In this document: piece by piece, positions 43,376-52,057 of the stretch
Layout: every line of letters begins with the position of its first letter
How positions within the stretch are numbered: position 1 is the stretch's first letter
Assembly: GCF_002091715.1 (NCBI RefSeq)
Contig: NZ_BDAG01000037.1
Location: forward strand, 1 to 64,000
DNA length: 64,000 nt
From: Pseudomonas migulae NBRC 103157
GTDB taxonomy: Bacteria; Pseudomonadota; Gammaproteobacteria; Pseudomonadales; Pseudomonadaceae
Direction: 5' to 3'
Made by a program: the position numbers and the translations under genes
The notes under the pieces: model-generated
Told to the model about the DNA's origin: nothing
Database searches by the model: none
Seen by the model: the letters and a program-made list of their open reading frames with translations, nothing else

Positions 43376-43873
43376 CTACACCTTCCGGCGGTTGGCGACC
43401 ATAACGAAACCGAACAATGCGGACGAAAACAACCAGGCAGCAGCAGACAGCGGAACTGCATTGGGTTGATGGGTGAAAGCATCAGCTCCCCCACTCAACA
43501 CTTTAGTCTGAGTTTCTAAATCTGCCGCGAAATTGTCAGTATTTAGTTGCGCCATTAATCCGTCACAGGAAGAACTATTGACGGTTACGCCCGCCTTGGC
43601 GACAGTGTTGATTAGACTGTCGAGTTGATCTTTTGCAGTATCAACCGAGGAAATATCGCTGACCGGAACCGGCGCGCCATGGCCGGTTGCAACAGGAGAA
43701 GGGGCACCGGCCTGCACTTCGACGACCTTGCCCGTTTTTGGACCAGCCCCTGCGCAGGAATCGGCTATGCGGTTAATTTCATGGGCCAAATTGGTCACGT
43801 GAGCGTTGGCAATGGCCGCACCACTAAAGAGCACACAGAACAAAACGGATTTGATAACCAGTGATGAACGCAT
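43376..43873 (-). CDS. Small secreted protein with VPLPA-CTERM-like sorting tail
   Basis: This 165-residue protein has a signal peptide (MRSSLVIKSVLFCVLFSGAAIANA) and a Ser/Ala/Val-rich middle with two cysteines. It ends with a short motif (AVPLSAAAWLF), a hydrophobic helix and a basic cluster (NRRKV). That tripartite end is the pattern of PEP-CTERM/VPLPA-CTERM substrates of exosortases, here with serine where proline is usual. GGAGG precedes the ATG. It stands alone 360 bp from the EPS export operon; such substrates often accompany EPS loci. No exosortase is present in the window. Confidence 0.7.
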   Translation of the reverse strand: MRSSLVIKSVLFCVLFSGAAIANAHVTNLAHEINRIADSCAGAGPKTGKVVEVQAGAPSPVATGHGAPVPVSDISSVDTAKDQLDSLINTVAKAGVTVNSSSCDGLMAQLNTDNFAADLETQTKVLSGGADAFTHQPNAVPLSAAAWLFSSALFGFVMVANRRKV

Positions 43874-44155
43874 GATGACCGCCTCCCTGCACACAGGGTT
43901 TTCCTGTTATCGAATGAAGGATTCGTTACCCAGTTACTTGGAGCCTATAAGCACATCGCCATTACGTCAATGGTCTGTCACCACAATAAATAAAAATAAA
44001 ACCCTATGGAGAATGGCGTCAAAATAACGCCAATAAATGCCTTTCAATCCAGCTCTCTCTATTCATGTGAAAGGGCTCAAGCGTGGGCATGAGTGCCCTG
44101 TCTGAGGCATTAAAAACCGGACTCTGCACCTCGCCGAATGGCCGACGACAAAAAA

Positions 44156-44983
44156 CTACCGTTCCTTCCCGTTGCGCATCCATTCACGCGGACTGACGCC
44201 GGTCTTGCGCCGAAACGCCCGAGCCAGTGCCGAAGGACTTTCATAGCCCACCTCATCGGCAATCAGTGCGATGGACTTGCCCTCACGCAAACGCTTCTGC
44301 GCCAGACTGATGCGCCAGCTCACCAGATAATCAACCGGGGTCTGCCCCACCACCTGACGAAAGTATTCGGCGAAGCTGGCCCGGGACATGTTGGCCGCCG
44401 CTGACAACTCAGCCACGGTCCAGGCGTTGCCGGGGGTGTCATGCATCAGGCTCAACGAGCGCGCCAGGCGCGGGTCTGCAAGACCGGCCATCATGCCGGT
44501 TTTTTGCTGATGGTTAGCCAACAGGTGCCGCAGCAACTGGATGACCAGCACTTCGAACAGACGGTCCATCATCGCTTCGCGACCGCAAGTACCGCCGAAG
44601 GCTTCGTTGAAAAGCCAGTCCAGCGTACCGGTCATGCTCGGTATTTCATCGAGGCCCAGCACCAGGTAATCGGGCAAGGCTGCTGCCAGCGCATTGCCCG
44701 CTCCGCCATCGAAGGTCAGAGAAGCGCACACCAGTTGTGTGTCAGACGTTTCAGCGGCAAACAAGCGATGACGGAAAGGCCGAGGAAAAAAAATCAGGGT
44801 CGGTTCGTTGAGCTGGATGTCGCGCTCATCGGCCAGTTTGAGAGTCAGTTCACCGGCCTTAAGCAAATGTAGGTGCCCATATGCCTGCTCACCGTCAAAA
44901 CCCGTGGTGCCGCAGAATGTGCCGCTGTGGAAGGTTCCGGCACTGACGCCGAAATGGCTGAGCAACGTGGACAAGCGATCCAT
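44156..44983 (-). CDS. AraC-family regulator with cupin-type sensor
   Basis: This 275-residue protein has an N-terminal cupin_6-like domain (about 1-150; HLHLLKAGELTLKL, PTLIFFPRPFRHRL) and a C-terminal double helix-turn-helix (VAELSAAANMSRASFAEYFRQVVGQTPVDYL, then IALIADEVGYESPSALARAFRR). It is divergent from the AhpD-like gene 134 bp away and probably controls it. GGGAGCC is upstream of the chosen ATG; the longer frame upstream runs into the divergent promoter. Confidence 0.88.
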   Translation of the reverse strand: MDRLSTLLSHFGVSAGTFHSGTFCGTTGFDGEQAYGHLHLLKAGELTLKLADERDIQLNEPTLIFFPRPFRHRLFAAETSDTQLVCASLTFDGGAGNALAAALPDYLVLGLDEIPSMTGTLDWLFNEAFGGTCGREAMMDRLFEVLVIQLLRHLLANHQQKTGMMAGLADPRLARSLSLMHDTPGNAWTVAELSAAANMSRASFAEYFRQVVGQTPVDYLVSWRISLAQKRLREGKSIALIADEVGYESPSALARAFRRKTGVSPREWMRNGKER

Positions 44984-45117
44984 TGGCAGGCTCCCGAGTG
45001 CAAATTTGGACGATCTGTCGCATATCCTCGACGATTTGCACCCAATAGACCAGTCCTCGTGAATAACATGGACTCCGTACCCAGCGCACACCGCGCAGTC
45101 ATCTACGGAGATCCACC

Positions 45118-45636
45118 ATGAGCCGCATCAATACCCTGAGCCTTGAACACGCCACCGACACCACCCGCCCGCTGCTTGAAGGCGTGCAGAAAAAAATCGG
45201 CTTTCTGCCCAATGTCTTCAAGACGCTGGCCCATGCACCTGCGGTGCTTGCCTCTTATCTGCAACAGTCGGCGACCCTCGGTAAAACGTCGCTGAGTGCC
45301 GTCGAGAAAGAAGCGATCTCCCTCGCCACCTCTCAGGTGAATGGTTGCGACTATTGCCTGGCGGCCCACACCGTGTTTGCCGGCAAGGCCGGGTTGTCTG
45401 CACAAGACATCCTCAGCGCCCGTGACGGCCAGCTCAATGCGTTCGCCACCCTCGCCCGACAAATCACCGAAAGCCGTGGCCACTTGAGCAGCGAGCAGAT
45501 CGAAGCGGCGCGGGCGGCTGGCATCGACGACAGCAAGATTGTCGAAGTGATCGGCCATGTGGCGTCGCAGACCCTGACTAATTACCTCAATAACGTTGCC
45601 CTGACCGAGATCGATTTTCCGGCGATCGCTGTTTGA
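45118..45636 (+). CDS. Carboxymuconolactone decarboxylase/AhpD-family protein
   Basis: This 172-residue all-helical protein carries the AhpD-like active-site pattern EKEAISLATSQVNGCDYCLAAHT, with the CxxC pair near residues 77-80 and the histidine three residues after. Such proteins reduce peroxides or act in related thiol chemistry. GGAGATCC is a strong ribosome site. A glutaredoxin gene follows 29 bp downstream, suggesting a redox pair. Confidence 0.88.
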   Translation: MSRINTLSLEHATDTTRPLLEGVQKKIGFLPNVFKTLAHAPAVLASYLQQSATLGKTSLSAVEKEAISLATSQVNGCDYCLAAHTVFAGKAGLSAQDILSARDGQLNAFATLARQITESRGHLSSEQIEAARAAGIDDSKIVEVIGHVASQTLTNYLNNVALTEIDFPAIAV

Positions 45637-45665
45637 TCAGGGCTTTCAATTCAGGAGGAACGCAT

Positions 45666-45917
45666 ATGAACACTGTGACGCTCTACACCACCGACAATTG
45701 CCCTTATTGCCGCAACGCCAAAACACTGCTTGCCAGTCGGGGCATTGCGGTTCGGGAAATTAACGTTCAATCGGAACCGGGGAGGTTCCAGGAGATGCTC
45801 AGCCGAAGCGGACGACGCAGCGTGCCGCAGATTTTTATTGGTGACACGCATGTTGGTGGTTTTGATGACCTCGCCAAACTTGATCGTCAGGGAGGGTTGT
45901 TGTCGATGCTGGCCTGA
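45666..45917 (+). CDS. Glutaredoxin
   Basis: This 83-residue protein has the classical dithiol motif CPYC at residues 12-15, VPQIFIGDTHVGGFDDL for glutathione binding and the usual single-domain length (GrxC type). It reduces disulphides with glutathione in the cytoplasm and could recycle the AhpD-like protein encoded just upstream. CAGGAGGAACG is the ribosome site. Confidence 0.93.
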   Translation: MNTVTLYTTDNCPYCRNAKTLLASRGIAVREINVQSEPGRFQEMLSRSGRRSVPQIFIGDTHVGGFDDLAKLDRQGGLLSMLA

Positions 45918-45933
45918 GTCGGAGTTGGCGGGC

Positions 45934-46095
45934 TTTTTGATGGGGTATATATCCGTTGCTGCGTTACGGCGGCGATGGAGGTAGTCACCGGTTGACGGAC
46001 AGGCTCGGTGCGTGACGGGGCAGATCAAAAGCCAAAGCGAGGCGGCCTGAAAGCCGCCTCGCGATGCTGTGGCGAGAGTCGCCCCCTCGAGCACA
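45934..46095 (-). repeat. Hairpin-rich dispersed repeat, decayed copy D
   Basis: Read on the minus strand this stretch has the head of the ~300-bp repeat (CTCTCGCCACAGCATCGCG, a perfect AGGCGGC/GCCGCCT hairpin, then CTTTTGATCTGCCCCGTC, also in copy C). After about 60 unrelated bases comes the tail (GCAACGGATATATACCCC). The central block with the ACCCGGCAT and GGTTACTTGG hairpins is missing, so it looks like a deletion derivative. Confidence 0.65.
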
Positions 46096-46145
46096 CCGGC
46101 GATCCCTATGGGCAAACCAGCACACCGCGCTCTATGATTGCCCCC

Positions 46146-46547
46146 ATGACGACCTCGCTGCCGATCCGCCAACCCTGCCCGCCCGGTGCCTGCATCTGCG
46201 AGCGCGAACCGCTGCTGGAAACACCCGGCGCGGACTTGCGCATCCTGTTTCTGACCCGCGCCGAGGAAAAGCGCCTGATCGAACGCCTGGAAAATCTCCA
46301 GAGCCTGAGCGACCTCGAACGGCTGCAGCAACGGATGTACGAGCAACTGGGCATCCGGGTAGAAGTCGCCCCCGGTTTCAACGAGGTCCGCACCATGCGT
46401 GGCATCGCCATCACCATCGCCGAGCTGCCCGGCCTGTGCCGCAAAACCCGCCAGGCCATCCCCACCGCCATTCGCCGCGGCCTGGAGAAACGTCCGGAAA
46501 TCGCCTACGAACTGCTCAACGCCAACGACCTGTTGCGCGATGCCTGA
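46146..46547 (+). CDS. Conserved-looking hypothetical protein with Cys-rich N-terminus
   Basis: I do not recognise this 133-residue protein. It begins with CPPGACICERE (cysteines 11, 16 and 18), which could bind metal. A charged helical region (TRAEEKRLIERLENLQSLSDLERLQQRM) and a more compact C-terminal part (GLCRKTRQAIPTAIRRGLEKRPEIAYELL) follow. An in-frame ATG 12 bp upstream (46134) is an equally possible start. Codon use is like that of its neighbours, supporting a real gene. Confidence 0.65.
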   Translation: MTTSLPIRQPCPPGACICEREPLLETPGADLRILFLTRAEEKRLIERLENLQSLSDLERLQQRMYEQLGIRVEVAPGFNEVRTMRGIAITIAELPGLCRKTRQAIPTAIRRGLEKRPEIAYELLNANDLLRDA

Positions 46548-46750
46548 CGATCAGGCGCCGCGATCAATTCCAGACGCAATAAAAGAGGATCAGCGGTCAT
46601 ACGCGAACCGCCGCGCGCTGCTATGCCTTCTCAAGGGAGCAATCGTTTCAGACCCGACAGGATGACGCGGGAAACAGGCGTGGCCGTGGTCCCGGCGCCA
46701 GCCAGGCGCGCGAAGAGCAACAGGTGCCAGTCCGTAGCAGGAGGTGGCAA

Positions 46751-47035
46751 ATGTTATTCATGGTCAGTTGGTCCATCAGTCCGCAAAACCGTAACACCGT
46801 GATCAAGCGTTTCATCGAGACCAGAGGAGCTCCGCCCTCAGGCGTCAAGATGCTGGGGCGCTGGCATGCCGTTGGGGGTTCGAGGGGCTTTGGCATCGCA
46901 GAAACCGATGATGTCGTACAGATTCAAAAGTGGGTGCTGCAATGGAGTGACGTAATGAGCATGGAAGTTCATGCGGCGCTGACCGATGAGCAAGCTGCGC
47001 CGCTGCTGGCGGCGGCAGTCAGCGGCCAGCAATAG
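46751..47035 (+). CDS. DUF3303 family protein
   Basis: This 94-residue protein (MLFMVSWSISPQNRN, GVKMLGRWHAVGGSRGFGIAETDD) matches the DUF3303 pattern of small dimeric alpha/beta barrel-like proteins. Its function is unknown. An excellent ribosome site, AGGAGGTGG, fixes the start. It is followed by the convergent lipoprotein gene 41 bp away. Confidence 0.8.
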   Translation: MLFMVSWSISPQNRNTVIKRFIETRGAPPSGVKMLGRWHAVGGSRGFGIAETDDVVQIQKWVLQWSDVMSMEVHAALTDEQAAPLLAAAVSGQQ

Positions 47036-47076
47036 TCGTTCGGGGCGGCGAGTGCTACTCGCCGCCCGACACCCTG

Positions 47077-48138
47077 TCAGCGCTTCCAGCACTCTGAATA
47101 TCGTGCACATACCCCGTACTGCCGATCCATTTGCGCCATCCGGTCGAGGTGGTGGTTGATGGTTTCGAGCAGCAGGTTCTGGCTGGTCTGGACGTAAAAC
47201 TTCGTCATCGTCTTGCGCTCCTCGGACGCCACAAAGTGCGTGGGCCTGGACGCCTTGTCCTCAGGGTGTGCCCATTGTTCCAGTTGCTGATCCGTCAGAC
47301 GTTGCAGGCGCAGACGGTATTTGTCGCTGTAACGCTTGAACGTTTCCGCCTTGTTTCCCGCCGCTTCTTCATCAAAGGCAATGAGGTTCTGGCGGTACAG
47401 GGCCCAGTAATCGTCCGGCAGGGTAAAACCCAACTTCGCCTTGCGTTCGGCAATCAGTTTGTCGAGCTTTTCCGGCGTGAAGCGCGCACTGCTGTCCTTG
47501 GCCGGGTCCGGCTTCATCTGCGCGATGGTCGCACTGTCGAAGATCTGGTCGATCAACATCACCCGATGGGGCGTGTCGGGCAGCACGGGCGGAAGTATCG
47601 GGAATGACGTGCCGCGACCGACACAGGCAGGCAGGCCCTTGTCCATGACCGGCATCGGCAACCGCACGTCTCTTCCATCGATCCGCTTCAACTGATTCAA
47701 CAGCACGCCGCAACGGCCGTCGCGCAGATTCAGCGTCACCTCGTATTCGGCATTGCGCTCGGGGGCCAGGCTCAAACTGGTGACACACACCCAGTTGCTG
47801 CCACTCGTGCCCAGGTGCAGGTAATTATCCTGATCGGGTTTGACCTTGATCTCCAGAAAGCCCTTGGCATCGGCCGGTGGCGCGACACTCATGCCCACCC
47901 TGCGCTCGGTATCACGCGCGTACAGGTTGTTGAGTTCACCGGTGACTCGCCCCTCACAATGCTCCGGATCGTAGTAGTAGAGCTTCGCATTGCTGGTGTT
48001 GGCAATGAAGCGCACCTTGGCGGCATCGGGCTCGGTGGCATCGGTGTACGTGTCTTTGACGGCGCAGCCGCTGAGCACAGCGGACAAAAGCGCCGCGACA
48101 GCAATGGCGCATGTGGAGCGATTGGAGGAAACCGGCAT
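47077..48138 (-). CDS. Lipoprotein of unknown function
   Basis: This 353-residue protein has a lipoprotein signal with lipobox LSGC at about residue 25, so it is lipid-anchored in the envelope. The mature part begins with a beta-rich domain (about 40-140), similar in style to DUF2846-like domains (VRFIANTSNAKLYYYDPEHCEG, PDQDNYLHLG). A helical, charged C-terminal domain follows (about 210-353; KLDKLIAERKAKLGFTLPDDYWALYRQNLIAF). I do not assign a function. AGGGACG precedes the chosen ATG. Confidence 0.75.
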   Translation of the reverse strand: MPVSSNRSTCAIAVAALLSAVLSGCAVKDTYTDATEPDAAKVRFIANTSNAKLYYYDPEHCEGRVTGELNNLYARDTERRVGMSVAPPADAKGFLEIKVKPDQDNYLHLGTSGSNWVCVTSLSLAPERNAEYEVTLNLRDGRCGVLLNQLKRIDGRDVRLPMPVMDKGLPACVGRGTSFPILPPVLPDTPHRVMLIDQIFDSATIAQMKPDPAKDSSARFTPEKLDKLIAERKAKLGFTLPDDYWALYRQNLIAFDEEAAGNKAETFKRYSDKYRLRLQRLTDQQLEQWAHPEDKASRPTHFVASEERKTMTKFYVQTSQNLLLETINHHLDRMAQMDRQYGVCARYSECWKR

Positions 48139-48330
48139 TGGATCGTCCCTGACGCGAAGGCTATGGAAAGCGCGCGATGCTACTAAAGGGCCACTACCGT
48201 GTCCATCGCGCCAATCTGCGCCTACCCGTGGGGCCGGAACCGGCACCGGAGCATTCGTTGACGCAGGGTTTGAACTATCGGTTCTAAAAGCCGGACCGGG
48301 GCAGGCGCAAACCTCGCGGGCATCGCAAAT

Positions 48331-48442
48331 CAAATGTGGGAGCGGCGGTGCGGCGATCCGACTTGCTCGCGAAGGCGGTGTACCAGAGACATGGATGTCG
48401 ACTGACACTTCCTCTTCGCGAGCAAGCCCGCTCCCACATTTG
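48331..48442. repeat. REP-type inverted repeat, variant with asymmetric arm
   Basis: The right arm (TTCGCGAGCAAGCCCGCTCCCACA) is canonical, while the left arm contains an extra CGGTGCGGCGATCCGA between GGGAGCGG and CTTGCTCGCGAA. The same variant left arm recurs at 58505. The remainder of the 328-bp intergenic stretch (48139-48466) shows no gene. Confidence 0.85.
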
Positions 48443-48466
48443 GACAGCGTCAGGACTCAGATCCTG

Positions 48467-51052
48467 CTACTTTTTCATCCCAACACGCCGCCGCATCTCG
48501 GCGGTGATCGCCTGTTTTGTTTTCTTCAGGTCGGCCCACGGCTCGTCGCCCACCTCGGCCAGGCGTTCATGCACATTGTGCACGTTCCACTGATTGCCGC
48601 CCTTGAGCCCGGCCACCTCCTCGCGAAAGATCGGCACCGACACCGGCAGCCCTTCTCGGGTGCGCGCGGCGTAAGCACAAATGGTGGTTGCTCCGAGGCC
48701 GTTGCGCAGGTAATCGATGAAGATCCGCCCCACCCGGTTTTTCGGCCCCGAAACTGCGGAAAACCGTTCCGGCAACAGCTTGGCCATGTGGCTGACGATG
48801 GCGTGACTGAAGTCCTTCACTTCATCCCAACCGAGCTTGCGGGTCAGCGGAACCACGAGGTGAATGCCTTTGCCGCCGCTGGTCTTGAGGAAAGCCCTGA
48901 GTCCCAGTTCATCCAGCACCGACAACGTCAGTTGAGTGGCCTCGACCATGCTTTTCCATGGCAGCGCCGGGTCCGGATCGAGGTCGAGAACGAAGCGGTC
49001 TGGCTTGTCGAGGTTGTCCGACGTGGCGTTCCAGGTGTGCAGCTCGACGGCGCTCATCTGCACGGCGCCAATCAGCGCTTCGGCGCTGTTGATGATCATG
49101 ATCGGCTGGCCGGTGAGTTCCTTGTCGAGGGTGGTGATCCCCGGTATCGCCAGGCGCTCGGCGTTTTTCTGGAAAAACAATTCACCGGCAATACCGTCCG
49201 GCGCGCGAACCAGCGCCACGGGCCGGTCTTTCAATTCGGGCAGAATCCATTCGGCGACGCCGGCGTAATACTCCGCCAATTGCACCTTGGTGGTACCGCT
49301 GCTGGCGTCGATGATCCGGTCCGGGTGAGTGATCCGCACCTTGCCCTCGCCCAGGCCAAGTTGTGACGGCGCCGGCGCGGCTTTTTCCGAAGCGTTCCTT
49401 TGGCGGGTGACAGGTTTTTCTGCCGTGCTTTTCTTCACCACTTTCGGTCGTTCCTCGGTGATGTCTTCGGCCGGTTTGTCGTCACGCAGGCCATGGAACA
49501 CGGCGTGACGAACCGAGCCTTCCTTGGTCATTTCGGCGAAGGCAATTTCAGCCAGCAGAACGGGTTTGAGCCAGTGCACGCCTTTGGCGTCAAATCCGGA
49601 CGGTGGATTGACGACTGAAGGCTTCTTCGTCTGCAACGGTTTCAGTTGTTCGTAGATGCTTTCAAGCGTTGTCTCGTTGAAGCCAGTACCGACCTTGCCA
49701 GCATAACGCAGCTCACCGCTGTCACGATCGTGCAACCCCAGCAGCAACGCGCCAAACGCATTGCGCGCCCCTTTTGGATCGGTGTAGCCGACCACCACAA
49801 ACTCTTGTCGATGTTTGCACTTGAGCTTGATCCAGTCACTGCTGCGACGCGACACGTAAGGCGAGCCCAGGCGTTTGCCGATCAACCCTTCCATCTGCAT
49901 CTGGCAGGCACTGTTGAGCAAGGCGTCGGGTTCTTCGGCGAACGCGTCGGAGAACCGCAGCAACGGGTTTTCATTGGGCTTGAGCACCGTCGCCAGCGCG
50001 ACCCGCCGCTCTTCGACCGGCACCTCGCGCAGGTCCACGCCATTGAGGTAAGGCATGTCGAACAGGTAGTAAAGAATGTTGCCGCTGCGCCCGGTGTCGA
50101 AGGCGTTTTGCAGCGCTTGAAAGTCCGGCACGCCTTGCTCGTTGGCCACCACCATCTCACCGTCGAGCCAGGCGGATTCCAGTTGCAGCGATGCCAGCGC
50201 CTCGGCTTGTTTCGGCAGTTTTTGGGTCCAGTCGTGACCGTTGCGGGTGAACAGCTTGACCTCGCCATGATCGATGCGAGCCATGATCCGGTAACCGTCG
50301 AACTTGATCTCATAGCTCCACTCGCCGTCCGGGGCTTTTTCCACCAGCGTCGCCAGTTCGGGTTTGATCAGGTCCGGCAATGCCGCTTTGTGCGCACCGG
50401 TCAGTTGCGCCGACAGTTTTTTTTCCGCAACTTTGCGCGCCGGTTTCTTGATAGGTTTGGGCTTGTCCGCCGCTTTCGATTTTTTTGCAACGATGGTCCG
50501 GTCACTGAGGACGCTGTCCGGCTCGGCGGCGACCACGTCGTAATCGCTTTCGGGTTTGGCCGCGCTGTCCTGATGTTTGATCAGGAACCACTGCTCCTGC
50601 TTGCCCGGCATGTGCGTGCGCACCAGGTTCCACAAGCCACCGAGCTTCTCGCCTTGCAGCTCGAACTTGAGCTTGCCCTTGGCGTAGGCCTTGGCCGGGT
50701 CTTCCTGCGGAATCCACACGCCACGGTCCCAGACAATCACGTCACCGGCACCGTAATGCCCTTCGGGAATGCTGCCCTCGAACGTGGCGTAATCAATCGG
50801 GTGGTCTTCGACATGCACCGCCAGGCGCTTGACCTTGGGGTCCAGCGAGGGGCCTTTCGGCACCGCCCAGCTCTTGAGCACGCCATCGAGTTCCAGGCGA
50901 AAGTCGTAGTGCAGGCGCGAGGCGTCGTGCTTCTGGATACAGAACTGCAAGGCGTGATCTTTCGCGGCTTTCTTGCCCGAACGTTTGGCGGCCGGTTCGG
51001 AGGTCGCCGAGAAGTCACGCATGCGGTTGTAGTCATCCAGATTCTTGTTCAT
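48467..51052 (-). CDS. ligD: ATP-dependent DNA ligase D
   Basis: This 861-residue multifunctional repair enzyme has an N-terminal 3'-phosphoesterase domain (HDASRLHYDFRLELDG; HVEDHPIDYATFEGSIPEG). The central ATP ligase has its adenylation lysine K250 in EIKFDGYRI and LDGEMV downstream, and a C-terminal primase-like polymerase has DLDPDPALPW. This order (PE-ligase-polymerase) is the one in Pseudomonas. LigD works with Ku in bacterial non-homologous end joining; Ku is not in this window. It is the third gene of a minus-strand operon, 3 bp after the methyltransferase gene. Confidence 0.96.
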   Translation of the reverse strand: MNKNLDDYNRMRDFSATSEPAAKRSGKKAAKDHALQFCIQKHDASRLHYDFRLELDGVLKSWAVPKGPSLDPKVKRLAVHVEDHPIDYATFEGSIPEGHYGAGDVIVWDRGVWIPQEDPAKAYAKGKLKFELQGEKLGGLWNLVRTHMPGKQEQWFLIKHQDSAAKPESDYDVVAAEPDSVLSDRTIVAKKSKAADKPKPIKKPARKVAEKKLSAQLTGAHKAALPDLIKPELATLVEKAPDGEWSYEIKFDGYRIMARIDHGEVKLFTRNGHDWTQKLPKQAEALASLQLESAWLDGEMVVANEQGVPDFQALQNAFDTGRSGNILYYLFDMPYLNGVDLREVPVEERRVALATVLKPNENPLLRFSDAFAEEPDALLNSACQMQMEGLIGKRLGSPYVSRRSSDWIKLKCKHRQEFVVVGYTDPKGARNAFGALLLGLHDRDSGELRYAGKVGTGFNETTLESIYEQLKPLQTKKPSVVNPPSGFDAKGVHWLKPVLLAEIAFAEMTKEGSVRHAVFHGLRDDKPAEDITEERPKVVKKSTAEKPVTRQRNASEKAAPAPSQLGLGEGKVRITHPDRIIDASSGTTKVQLAEYYAGVAEWILPELKDRPVALVRAPDGIAGELFFQKNAERLAIPGITTLDKELTGQPIMIINSAEALIGAVQMSAVELHTWNATSDNLDKPDRFVLDLDPDPALPWKSMVEATQLTLSVLDELGLRAFLKTSGGKGIHLVVPLTRKLGWDEVKDFSHAIVSHMAKLLPERFSAVSGPKNRVGRIFIDYLRNGLGATTICAYAARTREGLPVSVPIFREEVAGLKGGNQWNVHNVHERLAEVGDEPWADLKKTKQAITAEMRRRVGMKK

Positions 51053-51055
51053 GGC

Positions 51056-52048
51056 TCACTCACCCGTGGCTGATTCAACGCTTCCTCCGATGCCCGGATC
51101 AAGCCGCGTGACGATCAGCGCGACCACCGCGATTCGCTCCACCCGTTGGTAGCCCGGCATCAACAGCTCTTCGCCGAACACGTCGGGATCGATCTCGCGA
51201 TAGGTCCAGCCGAACCGTGCCGAATCCAGGTACGGCGCCAGCGCGGCGAGAAACGGATCACAGCCGTCGACCATCGCCACTCCCGTGTACAACACCAGCG
51301 AACCGCCTGTGGTCAGCCGGTTCAGCGCCTGCTCGACAATACGCACCGACAACTGCGCGCCAAGCGCCCCACCGCCGTGGCGATAGGCACGCTCGGCGGG
51401 GTCGGCCATGTAGGGCGGATTGGCGACGATCAGGTCGAATGTGCCGTCGACATCCTGCAGCACATCACTGGCTTCGATGCTGACGTTGGCCACTTCGGCG
51501 AGCGCTGCGTTCACAGCCGTCAGGCGTAGCGCCGCCGGGTTGATGTCAACCGCCAGCACCTCGGCCTCACGCCGTGCGCGAGCAATCACGATAGCGCCGA
51601 CGCCAGCGCCGCAGCCGATGTCGACGGCACGTCTGACCGGCGCAAAGCTCTGTTGCAGATGGGCGTGAATCAACTGGGCAAAACGGTAGGTATCCGGGCC
51701 AAAGAACACCGCGTCGGCCGCGTCCGTGGGGAATCCGGAATGCACGAACAACAGGTCATCGAGGCTGGACCAGCGTACGTGGCTTTTCAGCCGGCCATTG
51801 CTCTCTTCGAGAACGCCCGCCTGTTGCAATTGACGCTGTTCGTCCGTGGACAACAGCCCCGGTTCGAACGGCCGCGACCACCCGAACACTTCGCGCAGGG
51901 TCCGGGCACTTTGGCCGAACGCGCGGTCATTGACCCGCTGATGGGTCAGCGGCGTGGGCGTGATAAAGCGGTAACCGTCCGCCTGCAAGCGGCGCCCCAA
52001 TTGCAGCAAGGCCAGATCCGCAGCACCCAATTGTTCTTCCTGATTCAT
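51056..52048 (-). CDS. Class I SAM-dependent methyltransferase with NPPY motif
   Basis: This 330-residue protein has an N-terminal domain (about 1-130) and a Rossmann methyltransferase with VDIGCGAGVGAIVIA (about 142-156), LAVDINPAAL and the catalytic VANPPYMAD (about 208-216). The NPPY motif places it with N-methylating enzymes that act on glutamine or bases (HemK/RlmG style); the target is unknown. The gene lies between the HDO-family gene (9 bp upstream) and ligD (3 bp downstream), hence in one operon. Confidence 0.85.
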   Translation of the reverse strand: MNQEEQLGAADLALLQLGRRLQADGYRFITPTPLTHQRVNDRAFGQSARTLREVFGWSRPFEPGLLSTDEQRQLQQAGVLEESNGRLKSHVRWSSLDDLLFVHSGFPTDAADAVFFGPDTYRFAQLIHAHLQQSFAPVRRAVDIGCGAGVGAIVIARARREAEVLAVDINPAALRLTAVNAALAEVANVSIEASDVLQDVDGTFDLIVANPPYMADPAERAYRHGGGALGAQLSVRIVEQALNRLTTGGSLVLYTGVAMVDGCDPFLAALAPYLDSARFGWTYREIDPDVFGEELLMPGYQRVERIAVVALIVTRLDPGIGGSVESATGE

Positions 52049-52057
52049 GCCGTGCTC

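Noticed and set aside
20300..43900. Whether the polysaccharide locus was an alginate, Psl, Pel or cellulose cluster
   Set aside because: The gene set lacks alg, pel or bcs hallmarks, and its order (separate BY-kinase, barrel and short Wza-like protein) does not match psl.
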